DNA of 31,884 bases from contig USQH01000002.1 in assembly GCA_900556765.1 (NCBI GenBank), forward strand, positions 1 to 31,884. Direction: 5' to 3'. Below, piece by piece: positions 1 through 8,774 of the stretch (positions are counted from its first letter, which is position 1; each line of letters begins with the position of its first letter). The DNA is from an uncultured Oscillospiraceae bacterium. GTDB taxonomy: Bacteria; Bacillota; Clostridia; Oscillospirales; Acutalibacteraceae. The position numbers and the translations under genes are program-made. The notes below the pieces were generated by a model. The model did not search any database, was not told the origin of the DNA, and saw nothing but the letters and a program-made list of their open reading frames with translations.

Positions 1-37
1 TTCTCCGACACCGCTTTGTATTTTGATTTAGTTTGTA

Positions 38-789
38 TTATAATTTTTTCTTTTTCATTTGACCCTTGTTGCGTGGATATTTCTCAGGCGTTTCAGATAC
101 TTTTCTTATGAGGATAAGCGTTCTGCCGTCGCCTGTTGGAAGTTCATAGTCAAAGACCTCTTCGACCTTTCCTCCCAGTATCTTAATAGCATTTTTAGCC
201 TCTTTCAGCTCATCATTTCCTCCTTAGAAGACTCTTTTAACTCATTATCCACATTTCCGGATTTATAAGAAACAAACTGTCCCCCAACCTTTACAAAAGG
301 CAGGCAATACTCGCATAGGTCGCTGAGGTTTGCCACCGCTCTTGCTGTGGCAATGTCAAATTGTTCACGGCACTCCATGCTTCTGCCAAGCTCCTCTGCT
401 CTGCCATGTATACAAGTTGCACCAAGGTCAAGACTGTCTGAAAGCTGTGCAAGAAAATTTATCCTCTTATTAAGGCTATCAAGAAGTGTAAGCTTTATAT
501 CGTCACGGACGATTTTCAGCGGACAGGACGGAAATCCTGCCCCTGTGCCGACATCTATTACCGTTGCATTTTCTTTTACCTCGAAAAGTGTGAAAGGATA
601 AACGCTGTCAAAAAAATGCTTTATTGAAATTCCCTCAGGGTCAGTGATAGCAGTAAGATTTATTTTCTCGTTCCATTCACAAAGCAGATCTGCATAAGCT
701 TCAAAGCGTGAATAATCACTGTCAGATATTGTTATATCATAATTATCAAAAAGCTTTATAAAATCGTCCTTAGAAATAAGCTTTGACAT
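38..789 (-). pseudogene. rsmG: rsmG (16S rRNA m7G methyltransferase), frameshifted
   Basis: RsmG (GidB) makes the N7-methylguanosine near G527 of 16S rRNA, using SAM. The start ATG at 789 lies one base after the mnmG stop, as is usual for this pair. The SAM-binding motif VIDVGTGAGFPS and the ATARAVANLSDLCEYC block are present. The first frame stops at 205, about 45 residues short of the family length. The missing C-terminus follows in the next frame from about 220 down to a TAA at 38, reading DDELKEAKNAIKILGG and ending with the family signature TPEKYPRNKG. One extra base in the GGAGG/AAA run at about 214-225 would restore a protein of about 250 residues. The gene is therefore frameshifted by one base, either as a real mutation or as an assembly or sequencing error. 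The DNA is A+T-richer than the centre of the window. Identity is certain; whether the break is real is not. Confidence 0.9.
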
Positions 790-790
790 A

Positions 791-2671
791 CTATTCCTCC
801 CTATGGTCATTCTTTGATGAGAGCCATACCAAAAGCACACCCACGTCCGCAGGGTTTACTCCGCTGATTCGGCTTGCCTGACCAACTGATACAGGCTTTA
901 TCTTATTGAGCTTTTCAATCGCTTCAAGTCTAAGACTTTTTATATCATTATAGTCAATATTCGTAGGCAAAGCCTTTTTCTCTAGCTTTCGCATAGCCTC
1001 CACCTGTTCAAGCTGTATCTTTATATAACCGTCATATTTTATCTGCAATTCTACCTGCTCTTTTACTTCTGCTGAAAGCTCAGGTCGTTCCTTATCGAAA
1101 GGAGCAAGACCATCATATGACACCTGTGGTCTGCGGATAAGCTGAGCAAGCTTTATGCCGTTGTTGAGAGGGTCAGTGCCTACAGATTCAAGATAGGCAT
1201 TTATCTCAGGATTTGGCGCAATATTTATTTTTGAAACACGCTTTATCTCAGCGGCTATCTGTTCATTTTTGTCAAGCAAATGCTGATATCTTTCGTCTGA
1301 GATAAGCCCTATCTCATGACCTATAGGCGTAAGCCTTATATCAGCGTTATCTTGTCTTAGCAAAAGTCTGTATTCGCTTCTTGATGTGAGCATTCTGTAA
1401 GGGTCTGAACAACCCTTTGTAACAAGGTCATCAATAAGAGTGCCTATGTATGAGGACGCTCTGTCAAGAATAAGCTGCTTTCTGCCGAGAATTTTCAGTG
1501 CGGCATTTATGCCTGCGATAAGACCTTGTGCGGCGGCTTCTTCATATCCCGAAGTGCCGTTGAACTGACCTGCACCGTAAAGACCGTCAAAAGCCTTGAA
1601 CTCCAGCGTAGCAGAAAGCTCTGTAGGGTCGCAGCAGTCATATTCTATGGCATAGGCGTTTCGCATTATCTCAACGTGTTCAAGTCCTTTTATAGTGTGC
1701 AAAAATTGAAGTTGAACGAACTCAGGCAGTGATGACGACATACCTTGCAGATAATATTCGTCAGTGTCAAGACCCATTGGCTCAATAAAAAGCTGATGCC
1801 GCGGCTTGTCGGGAAAACGCATTATTTTATCCTCAAGGCTTGGGCAGTAGCGCGGCCCGACACCCTCGATCAGTCCGCTGTACAGCGGCGAGAGGTGGAT
1901 ATTGTCGGTTATAATGCGGTTGGTTTCGTCGTTGGTGTAGGTTATGTGGCAAACGGCTTTGTTTTGCGGCGGCGTAGTGTTTGAGTAGGAGACGGGGGAG
2001 GTAATTTCGTCGCCCGTCTGCACCTCCAACCGCGAAAAGTCAATTGACGCGCGGTCGATTCGCGCAGGAGTGCCGGTTTTAAAGCGGCGCAGCGGCAGTC
2101 CAAGCGCTTTCAGCGACTGAGCCAGCTCGGTCGCGGCGAACATACCGTCGGGGCCGCCCTCGTAGCTGACGTCGCCGATGTATATGCGGCCGCCGAGAAA
2201 TGTGCCGGTCGCAAGGACGACCGCTTTTGCCCTGTGAATTGCGCCCAGCTTGGTTTTGAGCAGCCAGTCGTCGCAGTCACGGGTAATTTCAATAATTTCC
2301 GCCTGCTTTAGGTCAAGGCCGCTTTGCAGTTCAAGCGCGTGCTTCATGTATCCGCTGTATTCGCGGCGGTCGATCTGCGCGCGCAGTGAGTGTACGGCAG
2401 GGCCTTTGCCGCGGTTGAGCACGCGGTACTGAATGAGCGTGGCGTCGGTCGCCTTTCCCATTTCGCCGCCGATCGCGTCAACTTCGCGCACAAGATGCCC
2501 CTTCGCCGTGCCGCCGATGGACGGATTGCAGGGGCAGTTGCCCACCCAGTCCATGCTGATGGTGAAAACGGCAGTTTTGCTGCCGAGACGGGCGGCGGCA
2601 AGCGCGGCTTCAATGCCTGCGTGACCGGCCCCGATGACGGCTACATCATAATTTTCCGCTGTATAATCCAT
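791..2671 (-). CDS. mnmG: tRNA uridine-5-carboxymethylaminomethyl modification enzyme MnmG
   Basis: MnmG (GidA) works with MnmE in the cytoplasm to install cmnm5U at the wobble position of certain tRNAs, using FAD, NADH, methylene-THF and glycine. The 626 residues match the usual length. The FAD-binding motif GAGHAGIEAALAAARLG is at about residues 15-31, followed by the family motifs NCPCNPSIGGTAKGHLVREVD and PRHQLFIEPMGLDTDEYYLQ. The gene has its own likely promoter at 2710-2738 and is followed one base later by rsmG. The N-terminal two fifths (about 1830-2671) use the G+C-rich codons of the central window, while the rest (791 to about 1780) uses the A+T-rich codons of rsmG. The protein is intact across the switch, so it may be a chimera of two organisms' genes. 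Confidence 0.97.
   Translation of the reverse strand: MDYTAENYDVAVIGAGHAGIEAALAAARLGSKTAVFTISMDWVGNCPCNPSIGGTAKGHLVREVDAIGGEMGKATDATLIQYRVLNRGKGPAVHSLRAQIDRREYSGYMKHALELQSGLDLKQAEIIEITRDCDDWLLKTKLGAIHRAKAVVLATGTFLGGRIYIGDVSYEGGPDGMFAATELAQSLKALGLPLRRFKTGTPARIDRASIDFSRLEVQTGDEITSPVSYSNTTPPQNKAVCHITYTNDETNRIITDNIHLSPLYSGLIEGVGPRYCPSLEDKIMRFPDKPRHQLFIEPMGLDTDEYYLQGMSSSLPEFVQLQFLHTIKGLEHVEIMRNAYAIEYDCCDPTELSATLEFKAFDGLYGAGQFNGTSGYEEAAAQGLIAGINAALKILGRKQLILDRASSYIGTLIDDLVTKGCSDPYRMLTSRSEYRLLLRQDNADIRLTPIGHEIGLISDERYQHLLDKNEQIAAEIKRVSKINIAPNPEINAYLESVGTDPLNNGIKLAQLIRRPQVSYDGLAPFDKERPELSAEVKEQVELQIKYDGYIKIQLEQVEAMRKLEKKALPTNIDYNDIKSLRLEAIEKLNKIKPVSVGQASRISGVNPADVGVLLVWLSSKNDHREE
1770..1860. other. 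Composition junction inside mnmG
   Basis: To the left the DNA is A+T-rich, with AGA, CTT, ATA and TTT codons; to the right it becomes G+C-rich within a few tens of bases. The change falls on the strongly conserved block PRHQLFIEPMGLDT, where nucleotide identity between species is high. That is the expected place for an assembly join or a homologous crossover. The exact base cannot be fixed by eye. Confidence 0.6.
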
Positions 2672-2709
2672 TAAAAATGCCTTCCTGACATCTGTATTTG
2701 CCGATTGTT

Positions 2710-2738
2710 ATTATATAACGTGACAGATTGTCACACAA
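2710..2738 (-). promoter_or_regulatory. Probable mnmG promoter with palindromic operator
   Basis: On the minus strand a perfect TATAAT (2710-2715) lies 17 bp from TTGTGT (2733-2738). A perfect inverted repeat, GTGACA-3-TGTCAC on 2720-2734, fills the spacer and overlaps the -35 element, where a bound repressor would block RNA polymerase. The regulator is not identifiable. The site would let mnmG-rsmG be expressed separately from nadABC-mnmE. Confidence 0.5.
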
Positions 2739-3000
2739 TGCAACTGTATAAAAGGGTATTGATAATTTTTATATGCCTTCTATGAGTATAGGCTGTTTTA
2801 ATAAAACTCTTTATAAATGTTAAGCTCTGCGGCGAAATTTTCAGTCCCGTGAGACGATACGACAAAGCGTTGGTTTCCACTGCCTGTAATGTTGTTCGCC
2901 GCAGCCGTTTGTGTTGTGTTTAAAGTGCTGTTCGGCGGCAAAGCTGTTTGCCGTACCGCCGTTCGGTTCTTTGCGTTCGGCGCTCGAGTTCGCTTCGCGC

Positions 3001-3076
3001 AATTGGGCTTACTCCGCGCAATTGGGCTTACTCCGTGCAATTGGGTTCGCTACGCACAATTGGGCTCGCTCCAACG
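3001..3076. repeat. 19-bp tandem array, four units
   Basis: The core AATTGGGCT or a one-base variant starts at 3001, 3020, 3039 and 3058, an exact 19-bp period. The unit reads roughly AATTGGGCTTACTCCGCGC and diverges towards the right. It lies between mnmE and mnmG. Confidence 0.85.
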
Positions 3077-3160
3077 CGGCTTTCTTGGCGAGCCTCATTC
3101 AGCGCCGCAGTGCTGTATTTGCAAAAATGCGCTTGTACCCACCGTTTGTCACCTATTTGC

Positions 3161-3256
3161 TGACTGTTTGCAGGTCGTTTGGTGGCTGTTTGTGGCTGTT
3201 TGTGGTTGTTTTCCGACTGCTTAGCACCGAGTTGATGACTGTTTGCAGGTCGTTTG
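3161..3256. repeat. 21-bp direct repeat in T/G-rich low-complexity DNA
   Basis: An exact 21-bp sequence beginning TGACTGTTTGCAGG occurs at 3161-3181 and again at 3236-3256. Between the copies is a run of degenerate GGCTGTTTGT units of about 10 bp. The tract ends 16 bp before the mnmE stop codon. Confidence 0.75.
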
Positions 3257-3271
3257 CCACCTATTCGCCGC

Positions 3272-4636
3272 CTATTTGCCGACGCAAAAAGTGCTGAACA
3301 CTTCGTCCACCACGGCGTCACTGACACGCTCGCCCGACAGCTCCGACAGGGCGGCAAGCGCCTCGTCCAGCATGACGCCGACCGCGTCAAATGTAAGTCC
3401 GTTTTCAAGGGCGGCTATCCCCTCGTCAACGGCGCAAAGCGCACGGTGCGCGCAGTCGCGCTGGCGTTCGTTGGTCATAATCCCCTCGGCGGGATCAATT
3501 CCGTCGATTCCGCAGGCTTCCGCAATCGCGGCGGCAAGGCGATCGGCGCCCTCACCTGATTTTGCCGAAACGGAGACGCACAGCGGCACCGCGCGCCTTA
3601 TTATATCGGCGTCAAGCCGCCCGTCAAGGTCGTCCTTGTTTATCACTGCGACGGCGCGTCTGCCGGCAAGCGAGCCGATCAGCGCCGCGTCGTCGTCGGA
3701 CAGCCCCTGCGAGCCGTCGAAAACGGCAATTATCAGCGCCGCGGTCTGAATACGTTTTTGCGCCATATCGACGCCGATGCGCTCAACCGCGTCGGCGGTG
3801 TCGTGTATACCGGCGGTGTCGGACAGGCGCAGCTTAATACCGCCGACGGTAACGCTCTCCTCGACAATGTCGCGCGTCGTTCCTGCGACGGAGGTGACTA
3901 TCGAGCGGTCACAGCCGCACAGCATGTTCATCAGGGTCGATTTACCGACATTCGGACGCCCGACAATGACGGTGTCGATTCCCTCGCGCAGCAAACGGCC
4001 GCTCTCAAACCCCGAAAGCAGCCGTCGGAGGTCGCGTTCGGCGGCAAAAAAACCGCTTTTCAGCTCGCTTTCGTCCACCTCCGGCACTTCTTCGTCGGGA
4101 AAGTCGACCCACGCCGAAAGGTGTCCTGCCAGCTTGATAAGACCGTCGCGTATCTCATTAACGCGGCGGTACAACGCCCCCTCGCGCCCCGACAGAGCGG
4201 CGGCGTGCTCAGCGGACGACTGCGCGCCGATGAGCGACATTACCGACTCGGCGGCGGTCAGATCCATTTTACCGTTTTCAAAGGCGCGGCGTGTAAATTC
4301 GCCGGCTTTTGCCATGCGCGCACCGGCGGCAATCAGCGCCGAAAGGGTGCGCCGCAGAATATACACGCTGCCGTGGCACGACAGCTCGACCACGTCCTCG
4401 CCAGTAAATGAGTGCGGCGCTCGAAAGCGCAGAGCCACCGCCTCGTCGATCGCTCCGTCGGCATCGAATACGGTGCCGTAAAGTGCACGGTAGCCCTCGA
4501 TATCGTCAAGTTTTTTTCCGCCGGCGGCTTTGAATACGCGGTCGCACAGAGCGGCAGCGCCGTCACCCGACACGCGGATCACGCCGATACCGGCCGACAC
4601 AAGCGGCGTCGAAACGGCAGCGATAACGTCGCTCAC
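3272..4636 (-). CDS. mnmE: tRNA modification GTPase MnmE
   Basis: MnmE (TrmE) is the GTPase partner of MnmG in wobble-uridine modification. The 454 residues match the family. The order is an N-terminal formyl-THF-binding domain (about 1-120), a helical domain, and an inserted G domain with G1 GRPNVGKS (226-233), G2 TTRD (253-256), G3 DTAG (273-276) and G4 NKDD (333-336). The C-terminus ends in FCVGK, the conserved C(I/L/V)GK motif whose cysteine is needed for activity. The start ATG overlaps the nadC stop by four bases (ATGA), so translation is probably coupled to the NAD genes. Confidence 0.98.
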   Translation of the reverse strand: MSDVIAAVSTPLVSAGIGVIRVSGDGAAALCDRVFKAAGGKKLDDIEGYRALYGTVFDADGAIDEAVALRFRAPHSFTGEDVVELSCHGSVYILRRTLSALIAAGARMAKAGEFTRRAFENGKMDLTAAESVMSLIGAQSSAEHAAALSGREGALYRRVNEIRDGLIKLAGHLSAWVDFPDEEVPEVDESELKSGFFAAERDLRRLLSGFESGRLLREGIDTVIVGRPNVGKSTLMNMLCGCDRSIVTSVAGTTRDIVEESVTVGGIKLRLSDTAGIHDTADAVERIGVDMAQKRIQTAALIIAVFDGSQGLSDDDAALIGSLAGRRAVAVINKDDLDGRLDADIIRRAVPLCVSVSAKSGEGADRLAAAIAEACGIDGIDPAEGIMTNERQRDCAHRALCAVDEGIAALENGLTFDAVGVMLDEALAALSELSGERVSDAVVDEVFSTFCVGK

Positions 4637-5472
4637 AGCTTTATCCTCATGGAAATGTCAAACGCCTGAACCGAATGGGTCAGCGCGCCGACTGAAATGA
4701 TGTCCACGCCCGTCTCCGCAATGGCACGCACGCTTGCGGCGGTGACGTTGCCCGAAGCCTCGAGCAGAGCCTTTCCGCCGGCAATGGCGACCGCTTCTTT
4801 CATGGTCGCGCAGTCCATATTGTCCAGCATGATGACTTCACAGCCGGTGGCGACTGCCTCGCGCACCTCGTCAAGTGTGCGCGTTTCGACCTCAATTTTC
4901 ACCATGTGACCGAGCTTTTCACGCAGCTTTGCAACGGTGGCGGTGATTCCGCCGCCCGCGTCAATATGGTTATCCTTCAGCATTGCGCCGTCGGAAAGGT
5001 TAAAGCGGTGATTTTTACCGCCGCCGCAGGTGACGGCGTACTTTTGCAGCGCGCGCAGTCCGGGCAGCGTCTTTCGCGTGTCGGTGATGGAGGCGTGTGT
5101 GCCCTTGACCAGCTCCGTAAGCTCGGCGGTGGCGGTGGCAATGCCGGACATATGCTGTATCAGGTTGAGCGCTGTGCGCTCGCCTGTCAGCAGTGCGGCT
5201 GTATTGCCGCAAAATTCTGCAATAATGTCGCCTTTTTTGACCCTGTCGCCGTCGGCGAAATGAGCAGTAAACTCGACTTCGCTGTCAAGCAGTTCAAAAA
5301 CTCGCTTTGCCACGTCGATGCCGCACAGCACTCCGTCCGCCTTGGAGACGAAATAAGCGTCGCTCGGCTTATCGGCGGCGGGCAGCAGGGCGGTCGTCGT
5401 GTCAATGTAGTTGACGTCTTCGGCGAGTGCCTTTTTTATAATATCGTCAATGTAAAACTGTAAAAGTGCCAT
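4633..5472 (-). CDS. nadC: Nicotinate-nucleotide diphosphorylase (carboxylating)
   Basis: NadC converts quinolinate and PRPP to nicotinate mononucleotide, CO2 and PPi, the third step of de novo NAD synthesis from aspartate. The protein has 279 residues from ATG 5472. An in-frame TTG at 5487 is possible, but a GAGGGGG ribosome binding site six bases before the ATG favours the shorter form. Family blocks include GERTALNLIQHMSGIAT, the TDTRKTLPGLR substrate loop, NLSDGAMLKDNH and the C-terminal DIISVGALTHS phosphate-binding strand. It sits between nadB (about 10 bp upstream) and mnmE (4-bp overlap). Confidence 0.97.
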   Translation of the reverse strand: MALLQFYIDDIIKKALAEDVNYIDTTTALLPAADKPSDAYFVSKADGVLCGIDVAKRVFELLDSEVEFTAHFADGDRVKKGDIIAEFCGNTAALLTGERTALNLIQHMSGIATATAELTELVKGTHASITDTRKTLPGLRALQKYAVTCGGGKNHRFNLSDGAMLKDNHIDAGGGITATVAKLREKLGHMVKIEVETRTLDEVREAVATGCEVIMLDNMDCATMKEAVAIAGGKALLEASGNVTAASVRAIAETGVDIISVGALTHSVQAFDISMRIKL

Positions 5473-5483
5473 CAAAATCCCCC

Positions 5484-6932
5484 TCAAATAGCCTGTTTCA
5501 GTATGATTTCCGCCACTTTCGCAAGGCTGCGCGCCTCAACGTAGTAGGGATTTATCTCAAATCCGCCCTTTTCCAGACGGTCGTTGATCTCCTTGACCTT
5601 TTTCAGTCCGCGCTCGGCGGCTGACGGGTCGGGAATGACAAAATACGCGTTCTGCATAATTTCGCGTATGGTAGTTCTCATGCCGGTCGGCAGCGGCGCG
5701 CCGCCCTGTGAAAGGGTAACGCCCACTTCGCCGCAGAATCCGCGGCTGTCGCGGCGGCTCATGATGTGCGCTGCCGCCCTGTGGCCGAATACCAGCGCCT
5801 CAAGCAGTGAATTGGAGGCGAGTCGGTTTTTGCCGTGAACGCCTGTGTGACTGCATTCGCCGGCAGCGTAAACGCGGTCGAGCCGCGTTTTTGAGTTAAG
5901 GTCGACGTCAATGCCGCCCATCAGGTAGTGCTGACAGGGGAAAACGGGAATCGGCTGTTTTGTAATGTCGACTCCTTCGGCGAGGCAGCGCTCGTGTATC
6001 ATGGGGAATCGGTCGACCAAAAAATCGGCGTCGCGGTGGGTAATGTCGAGGTAAAAATGCTCACTGCCGGTGCGCCGTGATTCCAGTATTATCGCGTGTG
6101 ACACAACGTCACGCGGCGCCAGCTCCAGCCGCTCGTCGTAGCGGTGCATAAACCGCTTGCCCTCGCTGTTGAGCAGGTATGCGCCTTCGCCGCGCACCGC
6201 CTCGCTGATGAGAAAGCGCTCGCGTCCCTCGTCGGCGGCAAATGCGGTCGGGTGGAACTGAACGTAGTGCAGGTTTTGTATTTTCGCGCCCATGAAGTAG
6301 GCGGTCGTAATGCCGTCGCCGGTCGCGATGGCGGAGTTGGTGGTGTATTTGTAGACTCTGCCGATGCCGCCCGTCGCCAGTATTGCGTAGGGAGCGCCGA
6401 CGGCACGCAGTCCGTCGGGCGTAATAAATTCGGCAACAACGCCGCAGTCACATTCGCGCATTGTGGCAAGGTGAAGCCCTGTCACAACGTCAATGTTTTT
6501 GCGCTTTGCAACCTCGGCGACCAGCGTCTCCATGATCGCTCTGCCTGTCGAATCCTTGTGGTGAATGATGCGGTTGCGGCAGTGGCCGCCCTCCAGCGTC
6601 ATGTGCAGCTCGCCGGCGGCGTTTCGGTCAAAGTCGACGCCCATGTCTATCAGGCGGTGCAGCTCGTTCGGGCCTTCGTGTACCAGCAGCTCGACCGCCG
6701 AACGGCGGTTTTCCTGCTGACCGGCGATCATCGTGTCCTTGATATGCAGCTCCGGGCTGTCGTTTGTGAGATCGAGCACGCCTGCCACGCCGCCCTGGGC
6801 GAGTGATGAATTGCACAGAAAGATGTCGCGCTTTGCGGCGACCAGCACCTGTACGCTCTCGTCAAAATTAAGCGCGGCATACAGTCCGGCGATGCCTGCA
6901 CCGACGATTATAACATCATATTTCTCTTTCAT
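5484..6932 (-). CDS. nadB: L-aspartate oxidase
   Basis: NadB is an FAD enzyme that oxidises L-aspartate to iminoaspartate (with oxygen or fumarate as acceptor), the first step of de novo NAD synthesis. The protein has 482 residues from ATG 6932. A TTG at 6956 is the alternative, but the homologous N-terminus begins at MKEKYDVIIVGAGIAG. The dinucleotide-binding GAGIAG motif is followed by the succinate dehydrogenase/NadB flavoprotein blocks SSLAQGGVAG, LEGGHCRNRIIHHKDSTGRA, YVQFHPTAFA and the C-terminal AGECSHTGVHGKNRLASNSL. The C-terminal helical domain is somewhat short for the family. It lies between nadA and nadC on the same strand. Confidence 0.97.
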   Translation of the reverse strand: MKEKYDVIIVGAGIAGLYAALNFDESVQVLVAAKRDIFLCNSSLAQGGVAGVLDLTNDSPELHIKDTMIAGQQENRRSAVELLVHEGPNELHRLIDMGVDFDRNAAGELHMTLEGGHCRNRIIHHKDSTGRAIMETLVAEVAKRKNIDVVTGLHLATMRECDCGVVAEFITPDGLRAVGAPYAILATGGIGRVYKYTTNSAIATGDGITTAYFMGAKIQNLHYVQFHPTAFAADEGRERFLISEAVRGEGAYLLNSEGKRFMHRYDERLELAPRDVVSHAIILESRRTGSEHFYLDITHRDADFLVDRFPMIHERCLAEGVDITKQPIPVFPCQHYLMGGIDVDLNSKTRLDRVYAAGECSHTGVHGKNRLASNSLLEALVFGHRAAAHIMSRRDSRGFCGEVGVTLSQGGAPLPTGMRTTIREIMQNAYFVIPDPSAAERGLKKVKEINDRLEKGGFEINPYYVEARSLAKVAEIILKQAI

Positions 6933-6952
6933 TTCGGGTCTTGCGCTTCCTT

Positions 6953-7873
6953 TCAATTGCCGCAGCGGAGCATCTCGTCGATGCTGTGCTTTGCCGCAAG
7001 GCGTGTAGCCTCGTCAAGTATGATTTCCTCGCCGCCCTCGCCGGTAACCGCGGCGAGCAGCACCTCAAGATCGGTGTATTTCATGTCGCGGCAGGTCAGC
7101 TTCTTCGGTGCGAGCTGGTAAAAGCGGCGGTCGGGGTACTTTTCGGTCAGGTTCTCCCATACGCCGCATTCGGTGCCGATGATGACCTCGCGGTCGGTGC
7201 CGTTAATGCAAAAGTCGATAATGCCGCTGGTCGCACCGACGTAGTCGGCAAGCGCGACCACTTCGGCGGGCGCCTCGGGATGAACGGCGAAAAGGGCGTT
7301 CGGATGCTCGGCCTTTGCCGCCAGCACGTCGTCCGCGGTCAGCGAGTCGTGTACCGGACAGCAGCCGTCCCATGTGATAAACTGCTTGTCGGGAACGGCG
7401 GCGGCGACGAACGCGCCGAGGTTTTTATCGGGAATGAACAGTATTTTTTCGCTGTCCAGATTGCCGCATATCTTCACCGCGCTGGACGATGTAACGCACA
7501 CGTCGGCCTGTGTTTTCAGCGCGGCGGTGGTATTTATGTAGGCGCAGACGGCGACGTCGGGATTTTGCTCGCGGAATCGGGCGACCCGTTCGGGCGGTAT
7601 TTGCTCAGCCATCGGGCAGGTAGCCTGCGGCGCGGCGAGAATGACGCGCTTTTCGGGTGATAAAATCTTGACCGTCTCCGCCATGAAACGGACGCCGCAG
7701 ACCACGACAGTGTCGCAGTCAAGCGTAGTCGCCGCCTTTGACAGAGCGAATGAGTCGCCTGTAACGTCGGCAAGGTCGAGAATGGCGGGTATCTGGTAGG
7801 TGTGGGCAAGGATTTTGATACCGCGGCGTTCCTTTTCATCGGTAATTCGGCGCAAAAGCTCGGTTTTTGTCAT
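6953..7873 (-). CDS. nadA: Quinolinate synthase
   Basis: NadA condenses iminoaspartate with dihydroxyacetone phosphate to quinolinate and needs a [4Fe-4S] cluster. The 306 residues match the short bacterial/archaeal type. The three expected cluster cysteines are visible as C86 (ATCPMAE), C172 (in WDGCCPVH) and C261 (LTCRDMK). Other family blocks are HTYQIPAI near residue 24, CGVRFMAET (59-67) and AVHPEAP (197-203). The start ATG has a GAGG site upstream and the promoter at 7919-7947. It is the first gene of the nadABC-mnmE unit. Confidence 0.97.
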   Translation of the reverse strand: MTKTELLRRITDEKERRGIKILAHTYQIPAILDLADVTGDSFALSKAATTLDCDTVVVCGVRFMAETVKILSPEKRVILAAPQATCPMAEQIPPERVARFREQNPDVAVCAYINTTAALKTQADVCVTSSSAVKICGNLDSEKILFIPDKNLGAFVAAAVPDKQFITWDGCCPVHDSLTADDVLAAKAEHPNALFAVHPEAPAEVVALADYVGATSGIIDFCINGTDREVIIGTECGVWENLTEKYPDRRFYQLAPKKLTCRDMKYTDLEVLLAAVTGEGGEEIILDEATRLAAKHSIDEMLRCGN

Positions 7874-7918
7874 AAAAAAGACCTCGATTTATATAGTTAT
7901 TCCATTATATTAAGCTAT

Positions 7919-7947
7919 ATTATACAATAAACGCCGCATAAATACAA
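7919..7947 (-). promoter_or_regulatory. Probable nadA promoter
   Basis: On the minus strand a perfect TATAAT (7919-7924) lies 17 bp from a weak -35, TTGTAT (7942-7947), about 45 bp before the nadA start. A second TATAAT occurs at 7904-7909. I saw no clear NiaR-type palindrome. Confidence 0.5.
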
Positions 7948-7989
7948 GTGGCGACAATCGTCCGCTCGAAAAGCGGCAAAAATCCGTCG

Positions 7990-8686
7990 AAATATTTGCC
8001 GCAAATGGCATTTTGATACTTCGCCGCACGTCTGTTTACGCGTCGCACCGCCTGTTCAGAGTTGCGCTACCATTTCGCATATCGCGCCCTCCGGTCACGC
8101 ACAGTGACATTTATTCACCAGCCACACGCCACCCACTTGCGGACTTTGCTACCAACTCACACATGGTGACATTTCTTCACGCCCATTGCGACTTATTTAC
8201 ACGAGCCGTGCTGCTAACTCAGCACCGTGCCGATGGACAAGAGGGTTGCCGCCACTGCAAGGAGGCGGAGCGCTGCGCGGCGTAACCAAGGTATTTTAAT
8301 TGCACGCACCGTTTTAACCGCTTGCGCACTTTGCTACCCACTCACGCACCACGCCCATTCGCGCACCGTGTCACCCCTCTCGCCCAATTGTGCCGCTCTC
8401 CGGTTTGCTTTGTCAGAGGTCAGTCTGCTTGTTATGCGGTCGCGGCGTGCCTCCTTGCTCTTGTTTACACTGCACAACAACACTCATTAAGCTTTTTTGG
8501 CACACAGTGGCACGCTGTTAGCGTGAGTTCCGCTTGAAGCCGGCACTCCTCCTTTTTTGACGATAGTAGATTGCACACACCCTGTCGCCGAGCTTTGTGC
8601 CTTTACGGCTTACGCGCACCGCACGACTTGTTTTTACTCACTGCGCTACGCTCTCACGCACCGCTCCCACAATACACACCGCGCCC
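7990..8686. repeat. Degenerate spacer array with CACGCACC-like units
   Basis: About 700 bp between nadA and the glycosidase gene holds no convincing gene. It consists of loosely repeated units of roughly 18-20 bp such as TGCTACCCACTCACGCACC, TTCACGCCCATTGCG and CAGCACCGTGCC. GCACCGTGC, a palindrome with one central base, occurs exactly at about 8222. Open frames across the tract are H/R/T-rich and resemble no family. The same motif style returns at 11.3-12.1 kb and 17.5-18.05 kb. Confidence 0.55.
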
Positions 8687-8727
8687 AAAAAAAGGTCCCC
8701 CGTGTGGTCTTTCGACCACGGGAGACC
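8687..8727 (-). terminator. Rho-independent terminator of the glycosidase gene
   Basis: A hairpin pairs GGTCCCCCGTGTGGTC with GACCACGGGAGACC across a TTTC loop. On the minus strand it is followed by seven T residues (7 A on the plus strand at 8687-8693). It lies about 160 bp past the stop codon of the minus-strand glycosidase. Confidence 0.85.
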
Positions 8728-8774
8728 GTTTTGCGTGTGAATATTCGTCACGCCGCCGCGCTTTATCTGTGTGT

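Larger units (their letters stand above)
2739..3271. other. Spacer between mnmE and mnmG
   Basis: This gap of about 530 bp inside an otherwise compact operon has no convincing gene: the open frames in it are short, low-complexity and unlike any family. It holds two repeat tracts, listed separately: a 19-bp tandem array (3001-3076) and a duplicated 21-bp element in a T/G-rich stretch (3161-3256). Confidence 0.6.

Noticed and set aside
210..232. Programmed frameshift in rsmG, suggested by AAGGAGG before the shift point
   Set aside because: No slippery heptamer is present at the shift, and RsmG is not known to use frameshifting. A one-base deletion is simpler.
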